From Magnolia sinica (taxonomy: Eukaryota > Streptophyta > Magnoliopsida > Magnoliales > Magnoliaceae): DNA of 64,000 bases. The notes beneath the pieces were generated by a model. It saw only the letters and a program-made list of their open reading frames with translations. It had not been told where the DNA came from and did not search any database. The position numbers and the translations under genes are program-made. Shown piece after piece: positions 23,089 to 34,242 of this stretch (positions within the stretch are counted from its first letter, which is position 1; every line of letters begins with the position of its first letter). The stretch is taken from contig NC_080574.1 of NCBI RefSeq assembly GCF_029962835.1, forward strand, positions 40,726,501 through 40,790,500. Direction: 5' to 3'.

Positions 23089-26000
23089 CTTGAATCAGAA
23101 CCAACCAGAAAATGGAATGAAGCAGTTGGTACTACAAAAACATGAGTTATGCATGCATTTACTTCTTGAGTAAATTCAGAAAAAAAGTACTGCCATTTTC
23201 TTTTGAGATCCAGACTCCTATAAATAACATCAGCTATGAGTAATTATCCAGTCCTGTCACCTGCAATAGTATAGTACCACGGGGCAAGGTACAGGGATCC
23301 AAATCACTATTTTGATGGGGCTCACCATGGATGGTGGAATACCTCATAAAGCTCCTAGATTTGAATTTCCCAACCCCTTTATTTACTGTCCTATTGATTT
23401 TTTGTACTTGGAAAATCTAGATAGCAATTGGAGTTCATGAACCTAAGTTAATAACCCCTTCAAACCCATATGTCAGGTGAATGCGTTGCTCCGTCTGGTG
23501 ACTCTTAACAGCTTACCTATGGGCAGTGGCAGTAACGTCATTTGCATTTCTTAGATATGATTAATATGTACATAGAGATTGTGTACTAGGCCAGGGTTTG
23601 GCCTAATAAGTTTTAAAGTAGGTTTGGACATAGAAAATCTGATCCATGTTAGCCCAGTGCAGGCCTTGTAATATGCATTGGGGAGTCTTCCGACTCAAGG
23701 CGCTTGCCTACCATAGGTGAGCTGACCTGGGCCCCACAGGATATTCATGGGTTAACGAGTTCCTAGAATGATGAAAACTTTGATAATCTGGCAGAGTGAG
23801 ATGGATGACATACAGGCACTTGGCAATTACATAGGATTGTGTACAGGCCATTGATGAGTTTGAAAAACCATCATTTTTTTCCGTATATAATGTGGCCCAC
23901 CTGATGACAGGCCTGACCTGATTTTTGCTAGAGTTAGACATATCTAAACAATTTATTTTTTTTATCTTAGTTTAATTATAGAGGGCACATCTAAACTCGT
24001 CTAATCTCTTTAATTTAATCTTAGTTTTATAAGATTATGATTGTGATTTGAATTTTGCATTTGCATGTCTTTAATTTATTCTCTTTTGTTTCTTTTCTTT
24101 TTTACATGTGGTCACTTGGTCATTTCAAAATACAAAGGCACCCATTAGTGTTATAATGTTGCCAACCCACCTCCATTATTTGAAATTCACCAAATTCTCT
24201 CGATGTGTTGAAAACTTCGTTGAATGCTCCTTATGTTGAAACTGAGTGAGACATTAGAAGTTTGAAGTAGCTCCAGATGAATTGAATAACAAGGTTCCAA
24301 TGCATCAGGTTGTGTGAATCTTTTCTTTTCCTTCTCTTTCTTTTTTTTCTCTTTTTCCCGGTTTCTTTTTAGTTCTAGGCATCACACAAAGCTGGATACT
24401 CCAACTGGTTAGAAGTATACTGGATATTAGATGCATCATAAACTTATTGTTTTGAAAATGCAGGCTGAAACTGACAGGGAAGCAGGAGGAAACAATGAAT
24501 CATTAGTGAAGTTTAAGTCCAGCTAGTCCTTTAGCCATTGTCTACTTATAGAGACCAAGAAGCATTAGCGTAGAACAGATACAAGGCAATAATTTATTTA
24601 TTTGTATGGGGTTTTGACAAATCTCTTGATGTGGATCAGGTGAAGTTCTATAAATCCTTTACCTTTATGAGTGTATGCAAGTGCTTGTAGTAGGTTTTGT
24701 ACTTGGGAGTACTTCACTAGGGGTGTTAGACAACTTTATCTGAAGGAATGCTACTCTTGGACCTGCATCCATGGTCATTCACATGTGTAGAGTTGGCACA
24801 CGTGCATGGTCCAAATTTCTTTTGTCCTTTTTGTCCTTTTTGTTTGTTGGTAATTTGTTTGGTATACCAAATCTTGCTAGTGACATTTTTGGTCACTGAC
24901 CAATGAGCTCACTTGTACAAACTGAAAATCGAAATAGTATTCTGTAATCCTTCAGACAGAACAATGTATAATACATGTTGTACATCATGCATACCAACTG
25001 TTGGATGAATTACCTCAATAAAGAACGTTTTGTGTGGATCTCACCTGTGGGACCATCTTTTTCTATCGATGAATGGGCACACATGGATGTATGGTTGAAG
25101 ACTATACCATTGATGCCCCTTTGGATAAAAGTAGAGCTAGTCTGACCATTTAAACTTTTCTTTCATCATTATGTGTTTTTACACCTTATAGATTTGATGA
25201 ACTTTAACCATTTTTGCTTTTAGCCCAGTTTGAGGGATACCATTCCGATGATAAAAATGCAATTGCCAAAGTAATTTTTAGTCTGTCCAGATACATAAGG
25301 ATCCATCAGAGGGATGTTTCAGATCATCAAAATATACAATCATGTGTGCTTGGCTTGTCCATAATTGTTTGAGCCAAGAAATGGGTCTCAACCACTAATT
25401 ATCCTTATATCGAATGCTTACACAGATGCATTGAGGTCAAAAAGCCTCGAGCTTGTGCAACCCAGCTCTCTTACAATCTAACACAGGCCTGGATAGAAGG
25501 TGTGTAATATCCAAGCTTTCCATCAGGTGGTTCCCCACTTCTTGATGCCACGGTCCAAAAATCAGGCAAGTCCACTCCATGTAAGGATCACCCAAAGCAA
25601 GGGCCCCACACCCTTGGCTTATTATTATTATTATTTTTCTTACCAATCTTCATTGCTTCAAAATATAATGAAGGGTTTCCATAATGTTTGACTTGTATTA
25701 TGTATTTATCTTTGGTTGTAAGATGCTTATTCAAAGTGGAAGTAACTATATAGAGTGTAGGCTCAGGGGTCCACAATGCTTACATGGATGCATGATCAAA
25801 GCTACTCATCAGGTACAAGCCACTATATGGCTTTCCTTGTGCTAAATTTTGGTCCATCCATATTGAGTTGCATGCTAGTTAATGCTTCTATAAAAAGGCT
25901 CATATTGAGTTGCATGCTATGATGTTTATGATGCAGTTTTATCCTTGAAGAAAGAAGGGGAGAAAAATCTGTCCACATATTTATAAAAAAAATTCCATAG

Positions 26001-26107
26001 CTGTTCTCCTCCATCTGCTAGTTACAGGTATTTATTAGTTCCTTTTATTTTATATCAAATTTGTTTTTTGGTTGTTTTATTTTGTTTTGTAAACTTTTGT
26101 CTTTGCA
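23089..26107. other. CACTA interior without recognised gene
   Basis: AT-rich, intron-like sequence. A possible terminal exon starts after an AG at about 24462 and reads AETDREAGGNNESLVKF to a TAG near 24525. Some GGGGCTCACC and GGGCCCCACAC words occur, and a TTATTATT run lies near 25620. Other captured pieces may be too diverged for me to see. Confidence 0.4.
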
Positions 26108-26117
26108 TTGGTAACTG

Positions 26118-26389
26118 AAGGTGGAGCATTGGTAATAGAGGGGGGCTTTGCTGCTTCATATGGGGATGGATATGGACTTCATTCGGTATGGTTGTTTTTG
26201 CAGGAAATATTTATGACTGAAAATTTAATTTTAGGTGTAACTCAGATTATGAGTGTACATACTATTTTATTACCTGACCTCTATGCATGGCAGGGTGGTG
26301 CTGACAAAGGTCCTCTATATGGCATGAGTTCTCTTGTTCTTGGGGTGCATTTGAGAAGTCTCACCTCGGGCATCGCTGAAGTCCGTTGA
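26118..26389 (+). other. Possible terminal exons of an unrecognised gene in the CACTA
   Basis: A Gly-rich stretch (GGALVIEGGFAASYGDGYG) preceded by AG and followed by a possible GT donor near 26185, then a second AG at about 26294 and GGADKGPLYGMSSLVLGVHL to a TGA at 26387-26389. It might be the 3' end of a CACTA accessory gene or a third captured piece. I do not recognise the family. Confidence 0.3.
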
Positions 26390-26589
26390 TTTTTTTGTCC
26401 TTTTGCTTTTCTTTGTGTCTCAATCTGTAAATTTTCTGTCCATTATGTAAGCTTTCATTCTCAGGCCCCTGTAATGAGGTTGGTTGTAAATGATTTATAA
26501 GTTGTGTTTGAATGCTAATTTAAGCTTGTAAAGGTCTTTTGATTTAGAAGATTCAGTCTAGTATTTTTTCTTTCATACTATGAAGGATT

Positions 26590-27026
26590 ATCGGCATTTA
26601 AAACAGATTTTATTGGCGTTTTTAAATCTCTCATTATCACTGTTACAGGCTCTACCGGCGTTTCTTGCAAAATTTACCTACATTCCTCATACCTTTTAGT
26701 GGCGTTTTAAAGTTTTTACCGGCGTTTCTTAGAGTTTTTGCGGCACTTCTCATTTCTACCGGCGTTTGCATGGTTTTTAGCGGCGCTTTTATAGTTTCTA
26801 CCGGCAGTCAGCAGAGCCGCCAGTAAATGATTATAAGCGCCGCTATATGTTAGGTTTAGCGGCGGCCGCCAAAAACGCCGATGAAAATTAACGAACGTCG
26901 TTAATTAATACAGCAACGCCCCGCTTCTGCGGCAGCTGCCCGACCGCCGGTAATTATTATACCGGCGGTGTTTTGGACTTTTAGGGGCGATTATGGCCGC
27001 CGGTAATACCTATTTTTCTTGTAGTG
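26590..27026. repeat. Right CACTA subterminal repeat region
   Basis: At least seven copies of (A/C)CCGGCGTTT or TGGCGTTT spaced about 20-50 bp, then GCGGCGG, GCCGCC and CCGCCGGTAA in both orientations up to the terminus. Mirrors the left end and supports CACTA assignment. The GC islands stand out in an AT-rich background. Confidence 0.78.
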
Positions 27027-27739
27027 TTAATAGGAAGAATTTAAACTTGTAAGTGAGCCATGTTTTCTAAATACATAGGTTACTTTACGATCTATGGAGA
27101 TCCGACTGTGAGATCATTACAAAATATGATCAGTGGTGATCCCTAGGGTTCTTGGCCTAATTTAGGTGAAAATCATCGAAGAGTTTAGTAATAAGCGGCC
27201 TAATCAAAATAATGAGGTGGTGCACATCTATGGGAGTTCCCAAAGTTAAGTAAATGATGGATCTGTTGATCCAAACCTTAAGGCATAGGATAGATGTCTT
27301 GATGTATGAATTGGGACTGTTTCCAATGATTAGATTTAGACTAGAATGAACGTGAACGCTTGTCTAACCTAGGTTTGTATTTATACCAAGTTAGGTTACA
27401 CAGCAACACCCGAGTACCGGAAAGTACAGGGTGTTACACTTAGGGAGGACTTCAACGGTGGACATTTAACCACTATTGTCTCCTAGTGTGTGGTCCACTT
27501 GGGAGTTGAATCTAACTCTCTATTGGGCCCACAACCCTTATACAAATCGGGGAAATGGATGGACATCGTGCATGTAACACATACATCATGATGGACCTCA
27601 TAAGGCAGCCCCATGGTGGGCATATAGCCCATAAATCAGGGTGGGCCTCTCAATGCAATGGGGCCTATGGCCTTAGAGCATTGGATGAGCGGTGTGGATA
27701 TAACACATACATCATGGTGGAATCACTCATCACAATTGG

Positions 27740-28040
27740 GCCTCATATAGGGGCTTCAAATACACCACACCGGACCTCACACAAGGGCCACATATACATC
27801 ACTTGGGCCTCATACACGGGCTGCATATACATCACAATGGGCCACATACACGGGCCACATGTACATCTAAGGGGCCTTGAATACGGGCCGCATCACAATG
27901 AGCCTCATACACGGGCTGCATATACATCATAATGGGCCTCATACACAGGCCGCATATATATCACAATGGGCCTCAAATACGGGCTGCATATACATCACAA
28001 TGGGCCTTACACTGGGGCCTCATATACATCAAGATAGGCT
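27740..28040. repeat. Tandem array in E1: GGGCCTCATACACGGGCTGC units
   Basis: About eight imperfect units near 34 bp long with GGCCTCATACACGGG, GC(T/C)GCATATACATCA and CAATGG. E3 has inverse-complement relatives (GGCCCATTGTGATGTAT) at 57110-58600. The frames open through it are chance products. Confidence 0.7.
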
Positions 28041-28149
28041 CATCGACCTAGCGGGACTATCTACATCATTCGTCTATTTTAGAGATCATTTTAGAGCGTT
28101 ACCAAAAAATGAATAAAATTGGAAGATCATCTGGATCATACCACAAATA

Positions 28150-29060
28150 GCAGTGGAGATAATTATTTCCACTGTTAACAATTCACAGGGCCACCATAAC
28201 ATTTATTTTCCATCCAATCTGTTCATAAGGTCACAAAGGCCTGAATTAAGGGGAAAAACAAATTTCATATTAATCCAGAACTTCCGTGACCCCAAACGGT
28301 TTCAATGGTGGACGTTCAATCCTCTATTGATTTTTGCAGTGTGGTCCACCTGATAGGTTGATCTACAGTGTGGATGAATGGTGAGGATGTATCACACCTC
28401 ATGATCAGACCCACTGAACTCGCTGACGTCCATACTGATGGATGGTTTAGATATAACACATATCTCATGATTGGACCCTCAGAATTGCGGACGTCCAAAC
28501 AGATGGGTGGTTGGGATAAAACATGTGCCTCATGATCAGGCCCACAAGCTTGCTGACGTAAATACAGTAAGCCATATAGCTGGTGTGAGGATTGCTGGCC
28601 CACCGTCCAGATGATAGACGGTTTGGGATATAACGCATACCTCATGTGCGGGGTCCACCGTCAAATGGATGGTGTTGATGAAACAGAGGGACGACATGGT
28701 ATGAAATACATACATCATGTGGCACCCACAAATCTTCCTGACGTCATATACAATAACAATATAGATGGTGTGAGGTACTCCAGCCAATCAGCTCCCACCA
28801 TCCATGGATTGGACGGTGTGGATACAACACATCCATCGTGGTGGGTCCCACCGTCTAAGGTCTGGATGGTGAGGATAAGACTCATACATCACGGAGGAGT
28901 CCACATGTCCACGTGGATGGTGGATGAAACATGTACATCATGGCTGGCCCCACAACACCATCCATAGAAGGACGATATGGGCATAGAATACATACATAAA
29001 GGTAGGGCCCCACATGGCACCGTCCAGATGGACGATACTGAGATAATACATGCATCAAGG
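28150..29060. repeat. Foldback core and degenerate arm repeats in E1
   Basis: 28150-28370 carries the foldback core (CCATCCAATCTGTTCATAAG, GTTTCAATGGTGGACGTTCA). 28370-29060 is a run of imperfect units of about 60-65 bp with GATGGA..GGT..GATA..ACACATACATCATG and GACGTC. It looks like arms of the foldback family multiplied in tandem within the LTR-like element. Confidence 0.55.
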
Positions 29061-29213
29061 TGTGTCACTAGATCTGAATCAAGTTGATATTTTGTGTTTT
29101 CCCCTTCATTCAGGCCTGTGTGACTGACCAGTCACGTAGGCTCCAAACCGGGCAGCAAGGTGGCCCACTTGGTGGATGGCACGAATAAAATACGTACATC
29201 AGGGTGGCCATTC

Positions 29214-29215
<2 letters not shown>

Positions 29216-29268
<53 letters not shown>
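29216..29268. repeat. (GA)n microsatellite
   Basis: About 26 GA repeats; a second (GA)n run lies at about 29590-29619. Both are inside E1. Confidence 0.95.
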
Positions 29269-29269
<1 letters not shown>

Positions 29270-29586
29270 GTGTGATGGGAGGGACCCCGGCACTATGGGC
29301 CCTCCCTTCCATGCATTACAAAATATACATCAAGTGGGTCCCATTACATGTGGGCCCTCAAATGAAAATCAATGGTGGATATCCTAAAATCACCCACCAA
29401 TTGCACTCCTTGATCCCTTGGCTTCCTTAGCTCCTTAGATTTGATTTTGATGGAGGATGATGAAGTATGGATGGCTAGGATGGGAGATTTGGTGGTAGGG
29501 AGTGGGCCACACTTGGGGTTCTCTCTTTTCTCTCCTTAGAAAGCTTGGACGGTTGCTCTCCTTGGTGCTTGGGAAAATGGGTAGAG

Positions 29587-29620
<34 letters not shown>

Positions 29621-30060
29621 GACGGGATGAAAAGGGATAAGTGAGTGATGGGTGGAGTGGTGTTGTGTAAGAGATGAGATGGAAAGGGATGGGTGTTGTT
29701 GACTTTTGATTGAGAGAGGGATGAGTAGGGTATGGGTTGAGTACTTGCTTGTACTTGAATGATTGATGTGAAAAGTGGTAGAGATTCTCTTGGGATTTGC
29801 AATGCGCGGCATTTCTTCGAAATATACGCGGGTCTATAGCTCTCGGCATGGGTATCGCATCGGTGCGCAAGTCACGGCGTTGGAACCACGGCGACAGTGC
29901 TGTCGCTAAGGTATAAGTCTCGGTTCGAGTCGACTTGGGTTGACAGGGTGCGACTCAGGGTCATGCGCAAATGCTGTCTACGCGTCGTAGGTCACCGAAA
30001 TTCGACCGGGAGGATCGCGGAAGTCTAAGGAACGGTACGGATTAGGTTACGGGCCTTACA

Positions 30061-30120
30061 TCATGTGGGCCCACCTCTAATGTCAACCATCCATCATGAG
30101 GGCCCACCTCTAATGTGGGA
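30061..30120. repeat. Tandem array of GGGCCCACC units, right part
   Basis: CATGTGGGCCCACCTCTAATG and a second unit CATGAGGGCCCACCTCTAATG continue the array at 12495-12777 after E1. The restart at TCATG defines the E1 target duplication. Confidence 0.75.
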
Positions 30121-32545
30121 TGTCACACCCTGAAATTCAAAACTCGAGTTGGCTAGACTAGTACCCAAATTCCAAGATTGTGAGTTGTATGTAAACAAAT
30201 TATACATCGAAACCTACATAATTTCCATGCATTTTCAAAGCAAACAGAGCAACTAAGAGGGGATAAACTAATATCATTTATATTAACAAATGTTCCGCGA
30301 AATTATCATCAAGTCTTAATTACATTAAAATAAAATATATTGAATTTTAATTAATCTTCAAATAAACAAGAGCAAAAGTCTTCAATTTTGTCCAACTGGT
30401 TCTTCATATATAAAGCCTGCAAAACAATTTATACGGGTGTGAGCACGACGACTCGTAAGGTCACATCCTTCCCAAAATTGAAAATTCTACGATAATTCCA
30501 ATATAACTCAATAACATAAATATGATTAATGACAAATATTGAATTGACAGTTTTACATGGCAATAATAATGATTTGGTATTCGTAATAACAAATAAAATA
30601 AGATAGTTATCTAAGATCCTTTTTGGTTCAGTACAAGGTAAGGCACTCGCGTGTGTTGATCCTTTCAGGGAATGACCATAGACGTAGCACCGGTGTTGAT
30701 CCTTTTAGGGAATGACCCTCGGTAGAGCATCGATGAATAAACTTTTAGGATAAATACTTAGGGCAGAGCACCCGCGTATGCATATCTTTTAGGGAATCAC
30801 CCAGGGCAGAGCATCCGTGTAGATCCTTTCGGGAATGACCTTGGGCAGAGCACCCGTACCGTGCCGATCCTTTTAAGAATGACCCTGGGTAGAGCACCCA
30901 TAAAAGTATAACGATCCTTTTAGGGCAGAGCACCCATAACTTAAATACACAATAATCATCAAATAATTTCACTTTCTAATATGTAGCAGTAAATAACTAA
31001 ATTCAATATACAAAATGTAATAATGAAAAAATAATTTCAATCTATAACATGTAAAAATAATGATAAATTCAGTCCACAACATGTAATTATAATAAATTAA
31101 ATTTAATCTACACATATAATAAGAGTTAAACCAATCTGATCTATAACATGTAAATACAATTAAAGGAATTCATTCTACATGATGATACACTAAGACAAGA
31201 ATGTAAATCTATATGTTAACAGAAAGTTACATTGTAATCGTAAGGTTTTTAACCGGGAAGATCACCTACCTGATTTAGGGATGGGTGATCAGATGGACAA
31301 CCGAACTAGGTGGATTAGCCCAAATCACGTACGAATGCAACTCGTTTGAGTCAAAAGCTATGAAAAGGATTTACAACACCTTGATTGCCTGATGACCTTA
31401 CGAATGTAGATGATCGCTAACCGAATGTTGGGCTTAAATGGAAGCAAAAGGAAATCTGAGGACCGAGTCAATTTTGTGTTCAACATTTGATCCTGCACAT
31501 GGAGCATTCATTTCAGCTCCAGATTGCACTTTAATTCACTACTCATGATTAGTAGATACTTAGGAATTACCCAGTATGTGGGATGACATGCAATACAACT
31601 TCCATTGACACAGCGGGTGTTGGTCTTGATGGGGAAGAAGAACCTCTCCAATGGTGAATTGCCAACCAACGGCTTTCTAGAGATTTCATTTCTTCTAGCA
31701 GATGTAAATGGATGTGAGGAAACTTGGAGGGGTGACAGATCGAAGTTATATAGAGGTTTTGCCAGTGGGTTCGGGAATATGAAGTTGTGGTTGTCGAATG
31801 CATAACCATAGGATATGGAATTCCTTGCATCATGAATCTGGAAATCAACAGTTCAGATTGATCCATGAGGCATGCGTGGAGTTATTACAGTCGAAAATCG
31901 TGGAGAGGAGTCAGGCCTGAACTAATGTAGATTGCTTGTGGGAGCTAAGTGGGGGTCCATCATTATGTTTGTGATAAATTCAAGTCGTCCATCTGTTTTG
32001 TTACATCATGGCAGGTCAAAAACTAAAAATGAAGCAGATCTAAAACTCAGGTGGGCCGCATGATGAGAAACTGAAAGGATTTGAATGATGGTTATTGAAC
32101 GAAGAGGTTGTTGCAAGATTGGACGATTGAGATTGAGCGAAGGGGATTACATGCAGATATGAGGAAGGAAAGTCGTGTGCGGCTTTGTTGCTGCATGAAG
32201 CGGAAAGAATCTATTATGATTAGGAAACTTTGGGTCTACGTGATAGGTGGAGTCTACATAGATGATTTCAGAAGAATCAGGGCCATCCATTAGGTCTGCA
32301 GGTCGAGGTAGGGCCAGAGGTTAAAAAGAGTCTGATCGACGGTCCATGGTGGGCTGCACCAAAAGTTGCTGGGCAAAGGATTTCAATGACTAATGTTTAA
32401 TAATAGCCTAGTTTTAATGGACGGTTTGGATTGGAATGATGGGTTGAGATGTAGACAGTGAGGCTGGAACCAAAGAAGAAGGAATGAGGAGGGAAAGTCA
32501 GATGTTGGTCGCTAGGTGAGAGGGAGGTAATGTGCTGACGCATGT
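30121..32545. other. E4: LTR-like end and remnants, no gene
   Basis: Starts TGTCACACCCTGAAATTC, the same style of end as E1-E3, but I find no matching right end. It contains the 45 bp tandem array at 30645-30935, an AT-rich stretch, and foldback core words at 31940-32110 (AAAAATGAAGCAGATCTAAA). ORFs in both directions here are short and unconvincing. Confidence 0.45.
30645..30935. repeat. Tandem array with GATCCTTTTAGGGAATGACC units
   Basis: Six or seven imperfect units of about 40-50 bp, each with GATCCTTT(T/C)AGGGAATGACC and GGGCAGAGCACCC. Unit length and order vary, so unequal exchange and decay have both acted. Confidence 0.8.
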
Positions 32546-32689
32546 TGTAAGGCCAGTATCATAGTCCGTTCTGTTCCTTAGGATCCCGCGGTCCTCCGGT
32601 GAATTCTGGCAACCTGCGACGCGTAGATAGCATTTGCGCACAACCCTGAGTCGCACTCTTTCAACCTGAATCGGCTCGACTCAAAACTT
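32546..32689 (+). mobile_element. Truncated end of the E1/E3 family
   Basis: TGTAAGGCCAGTATC onward follows the first 145 bp of E3 (GGTCCTCC, GAATT, GCGACGC.. CCTGAGTCGCAC, TCGGCTCGACTC) and then meets a CACTA-like end. Third copy of the family in the window. Confidence 0.65.
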
Positions 32690-33290
32690 CACTATGTGAA
32701 AAAGGAAAAAATAAGACAAATTGAGACCGTCGTGAACCATCTCTAAAATCCCTTGGTTTAAAGACGGCTATAAACTGCCTCTAAAATTTCAGATGGCTCT
32801 TAACCGTCTATAATATGAACCAAAATTGTCTTATAAATGTTGAACATCTACAAATCATTTAAGACGGTCAAAATCCGTCGGTAATTATGGAGAAAAGACG
32901 GTTATCAACCGTCTGAAATAAAAGACGGTCCTTAGTTGTCTTATAGGTAGTCATTTGAGATGGTTAGAGACCGTCCACATTAGAGACTGTCATTAGCTGT
33001 CTTATAGTGGTCATCTGACACTGTCAAAGACCGTCTGTATTAAAGATGGTCCTTAGCTGTCTTATTGGTAGTCATTTGAGATAGTTAGAGACTGTTTGCA
33101 TTAGAGACGGTCATTAGTTGTCTTTTTGTAGTCGTCTGAGACCGTCAAAGACTGTCTACATTAGAGACAATCCTTAGCTGTCTTATAGCGATCATTTGAG
33201 ACTGTCAAAGACCATCTGCATTAGAGACAGTCCTTAACTGTCTTATAGTGGTCATATGAGACTGTTAAAGACCGTCTTACCCTTCCACTA
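32690..33290. mobile_element. CACTA-like end with tandem AGACGGT repeats
   Basis: CACTATGTGAAAAAGG is a CACTA-type start. It is followed by AGACGGTTATCAACCGTCT-type palindromes and then five or six tandem units of about 61 bp (TTAGAGACGGTC, TTAGCTGTCTTATAG, GTCAAAGACCGTCT). Such subterminal arrays are usual in CACTA elements. The rest of the element is not seen; it is a different family from the one at 18521. Confidence 0.65.
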
Positions 33291-33369
33291 CCATGAGAAT
33301 GCTTTAATGTGGGGTTACTGTGGAGGCCTCCATGTATGTATTACGTATCTAGGCTGTTAATTAGTTTCT

Positions 33370-33800
33370 CGCTCTACATCCTTCTTATTTTATTAAAAAT
33401 CAAAATTTTAGGAAATGAAGTACCAAAAAAAAATGAGATAAAAAATAGAGATTTTGATATATAATTGACATTTTGAAAAAGAAAATTGAGTAGTTCAAAA
33501 AAATTATGAATTTGAAAAAAAAAAGTTGAAAAGCTTAGAAAAATAATTAACAATGTTTGCGAATAATTTAGATTTTGAAAAAAAAAAATCGTGATTTTAT
33601 AAAAATCTAGATTTTGGAAAAAAAATTAAGAACTTTGAATAATGTTGATATTTTTGAAAAAAAATGATATTTTGAAAAATAAAATTAAAAGATTAACAAA
33701 ATTGTGAAAAAATTGACAACTACAAAAAAAAATATTTTAAAAAATGAAAATGAGATTTTATTTTGAAAAGAAAAATTGAAAAGTTAGATAACAAAAGTGA
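33370..33800. repeat. A-rich low-complexity stretch
   Basis: Irregular repeats of GATTTTGAAAAAAA and TTGAAAAG. No coding potential. Confidence 0.7.
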
Positions 33801-33809
33801 GATTTTGAT

Positions 33810-34240
33810 GATATGTTGTATATCCTTGCTGCCCATATGTTTCTTCAACCCATTTTTGGGCGGGATATAAAAAAATTGTGTAGATTTAAATCTTAAGTGG
33901 ACCACACCATTGGAAAGAGTGGTAATATAGTACCTCGCCATTAAAAATTATAAAGAGCCCATCATAAGGTTTTAGTAATGTTTATTTGCAATCCAACTTG
34001 TTGATAATGTAAAGAAGATCTGGATGAAGGTAAACTACAAAGATCAAATTGATCTAAAACTTTTGTCGCCTTCAAAAGGTTTTTAATGGTTATTCATCAC
34101 TGTTTTGATTGGTATGGCCCACCTAAGATTATTGAGTTCTTTTGATTTGAAATCACATCATATGATGAAAAAATATATGGACGGTGTCGATATACATAAA
34201 ATATATCAAGGTGGGCCCTACACGGTTAAAGTAACACCCA
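33810..34240. mobile_element. Foldback element FB-e, relative of FB-c
   Basis: Follows FB-c (11590-12062) word for word in the core (ATTTGCAATCCAACTTGTTG, CAAAAGGTTTTTAATGG) and ends in GGTTAAAGTAACACCCAT, like the right end of FB-c. The left end is lost in the A-rich stretch. Confidence 0.7.
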
Positions 34241-34242
34241 TG

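Larger units (their letters stand above)
18521..27026. mobile_element. CACTA (En/Spm) transposon carrying captured gene fragments
   Basis: Starts CACTACAAGAAATATC and ends TTTTTCTTGTAGTG, the diagnostic inverted CACTA ends, flanked by TTA on each side (18518-18520 and 27027-27029), the 3 bp duplication of this superfamily. Length 8506 bp. Both ends carry GC-rich subterminal repeats (GCGGCG, GCCGCC, CCGGCGTTT). I see no TnpD/TNP2 transposase or TnpA, so it is non-autonomous and would need enzymes from elsewhere. It carries an antisense NRPE1 fragment (20841-21629) and a sense PPR fragment (22852-23088), which makes it a Pack-CACTA type element. A foldback element sits at 19690-20040. Confidence 0.92.
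14353..27438. mobile_element. E2: LTR-like element nested in E1, split by a CACTA transposon
   Basis: Begins TGTAACGCCCCGACTTTTC and ends in AAAGTACAGGGTGTTACA. Flanks are CCTAG (14348-14352) and CTTAG (27439-27443), a 5 bp TSD with one transition. Without the CACTA it is about 4.6 kb. The two ends pair with each other over roughly 35 bp, more than usual for an LTR. The interior has a (GT)n run (about 14411-14440), a repeated AACATTCAGCATAATCGCAG word (near 14992 and 15062), and a long CT-rich stretch at 16700-17130. No pol-like protein is seen, so this may be a solo LTR or a non-autonomous element. Confidence 0.6.
12778..30060. mobile_element. E1: LTR-like element with 5 bp target duplication, carrying nested E2
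   Basis: Begins TGTCATGCCCC and ends GGGCCTTACA, flanked by TCATG on both sides (12773-12777, 30061-30065). Without the nested E2 it is about 4.2 kb. It is homologous, in opposite orientation, to E3 (54310-60444). TG..CA ends and a 5 bp TSD fit an LTR retrotransposon, but no internal coding region, PBS or second LTR is seen, so a giant solo LTR or a large non-autonomous derivative are both possible. It holds a 41 bp duplicated unit (13235-13315), a (TA)n run (about 13398-13482) and several tandem arrays on its right side. Confidence 0.7.

Noticed and set aside
27555..28116. Long frames rich in His, Gly and Tyr
   Set aside because: Products of the 34 bp tandem array, where any open frame repeats.
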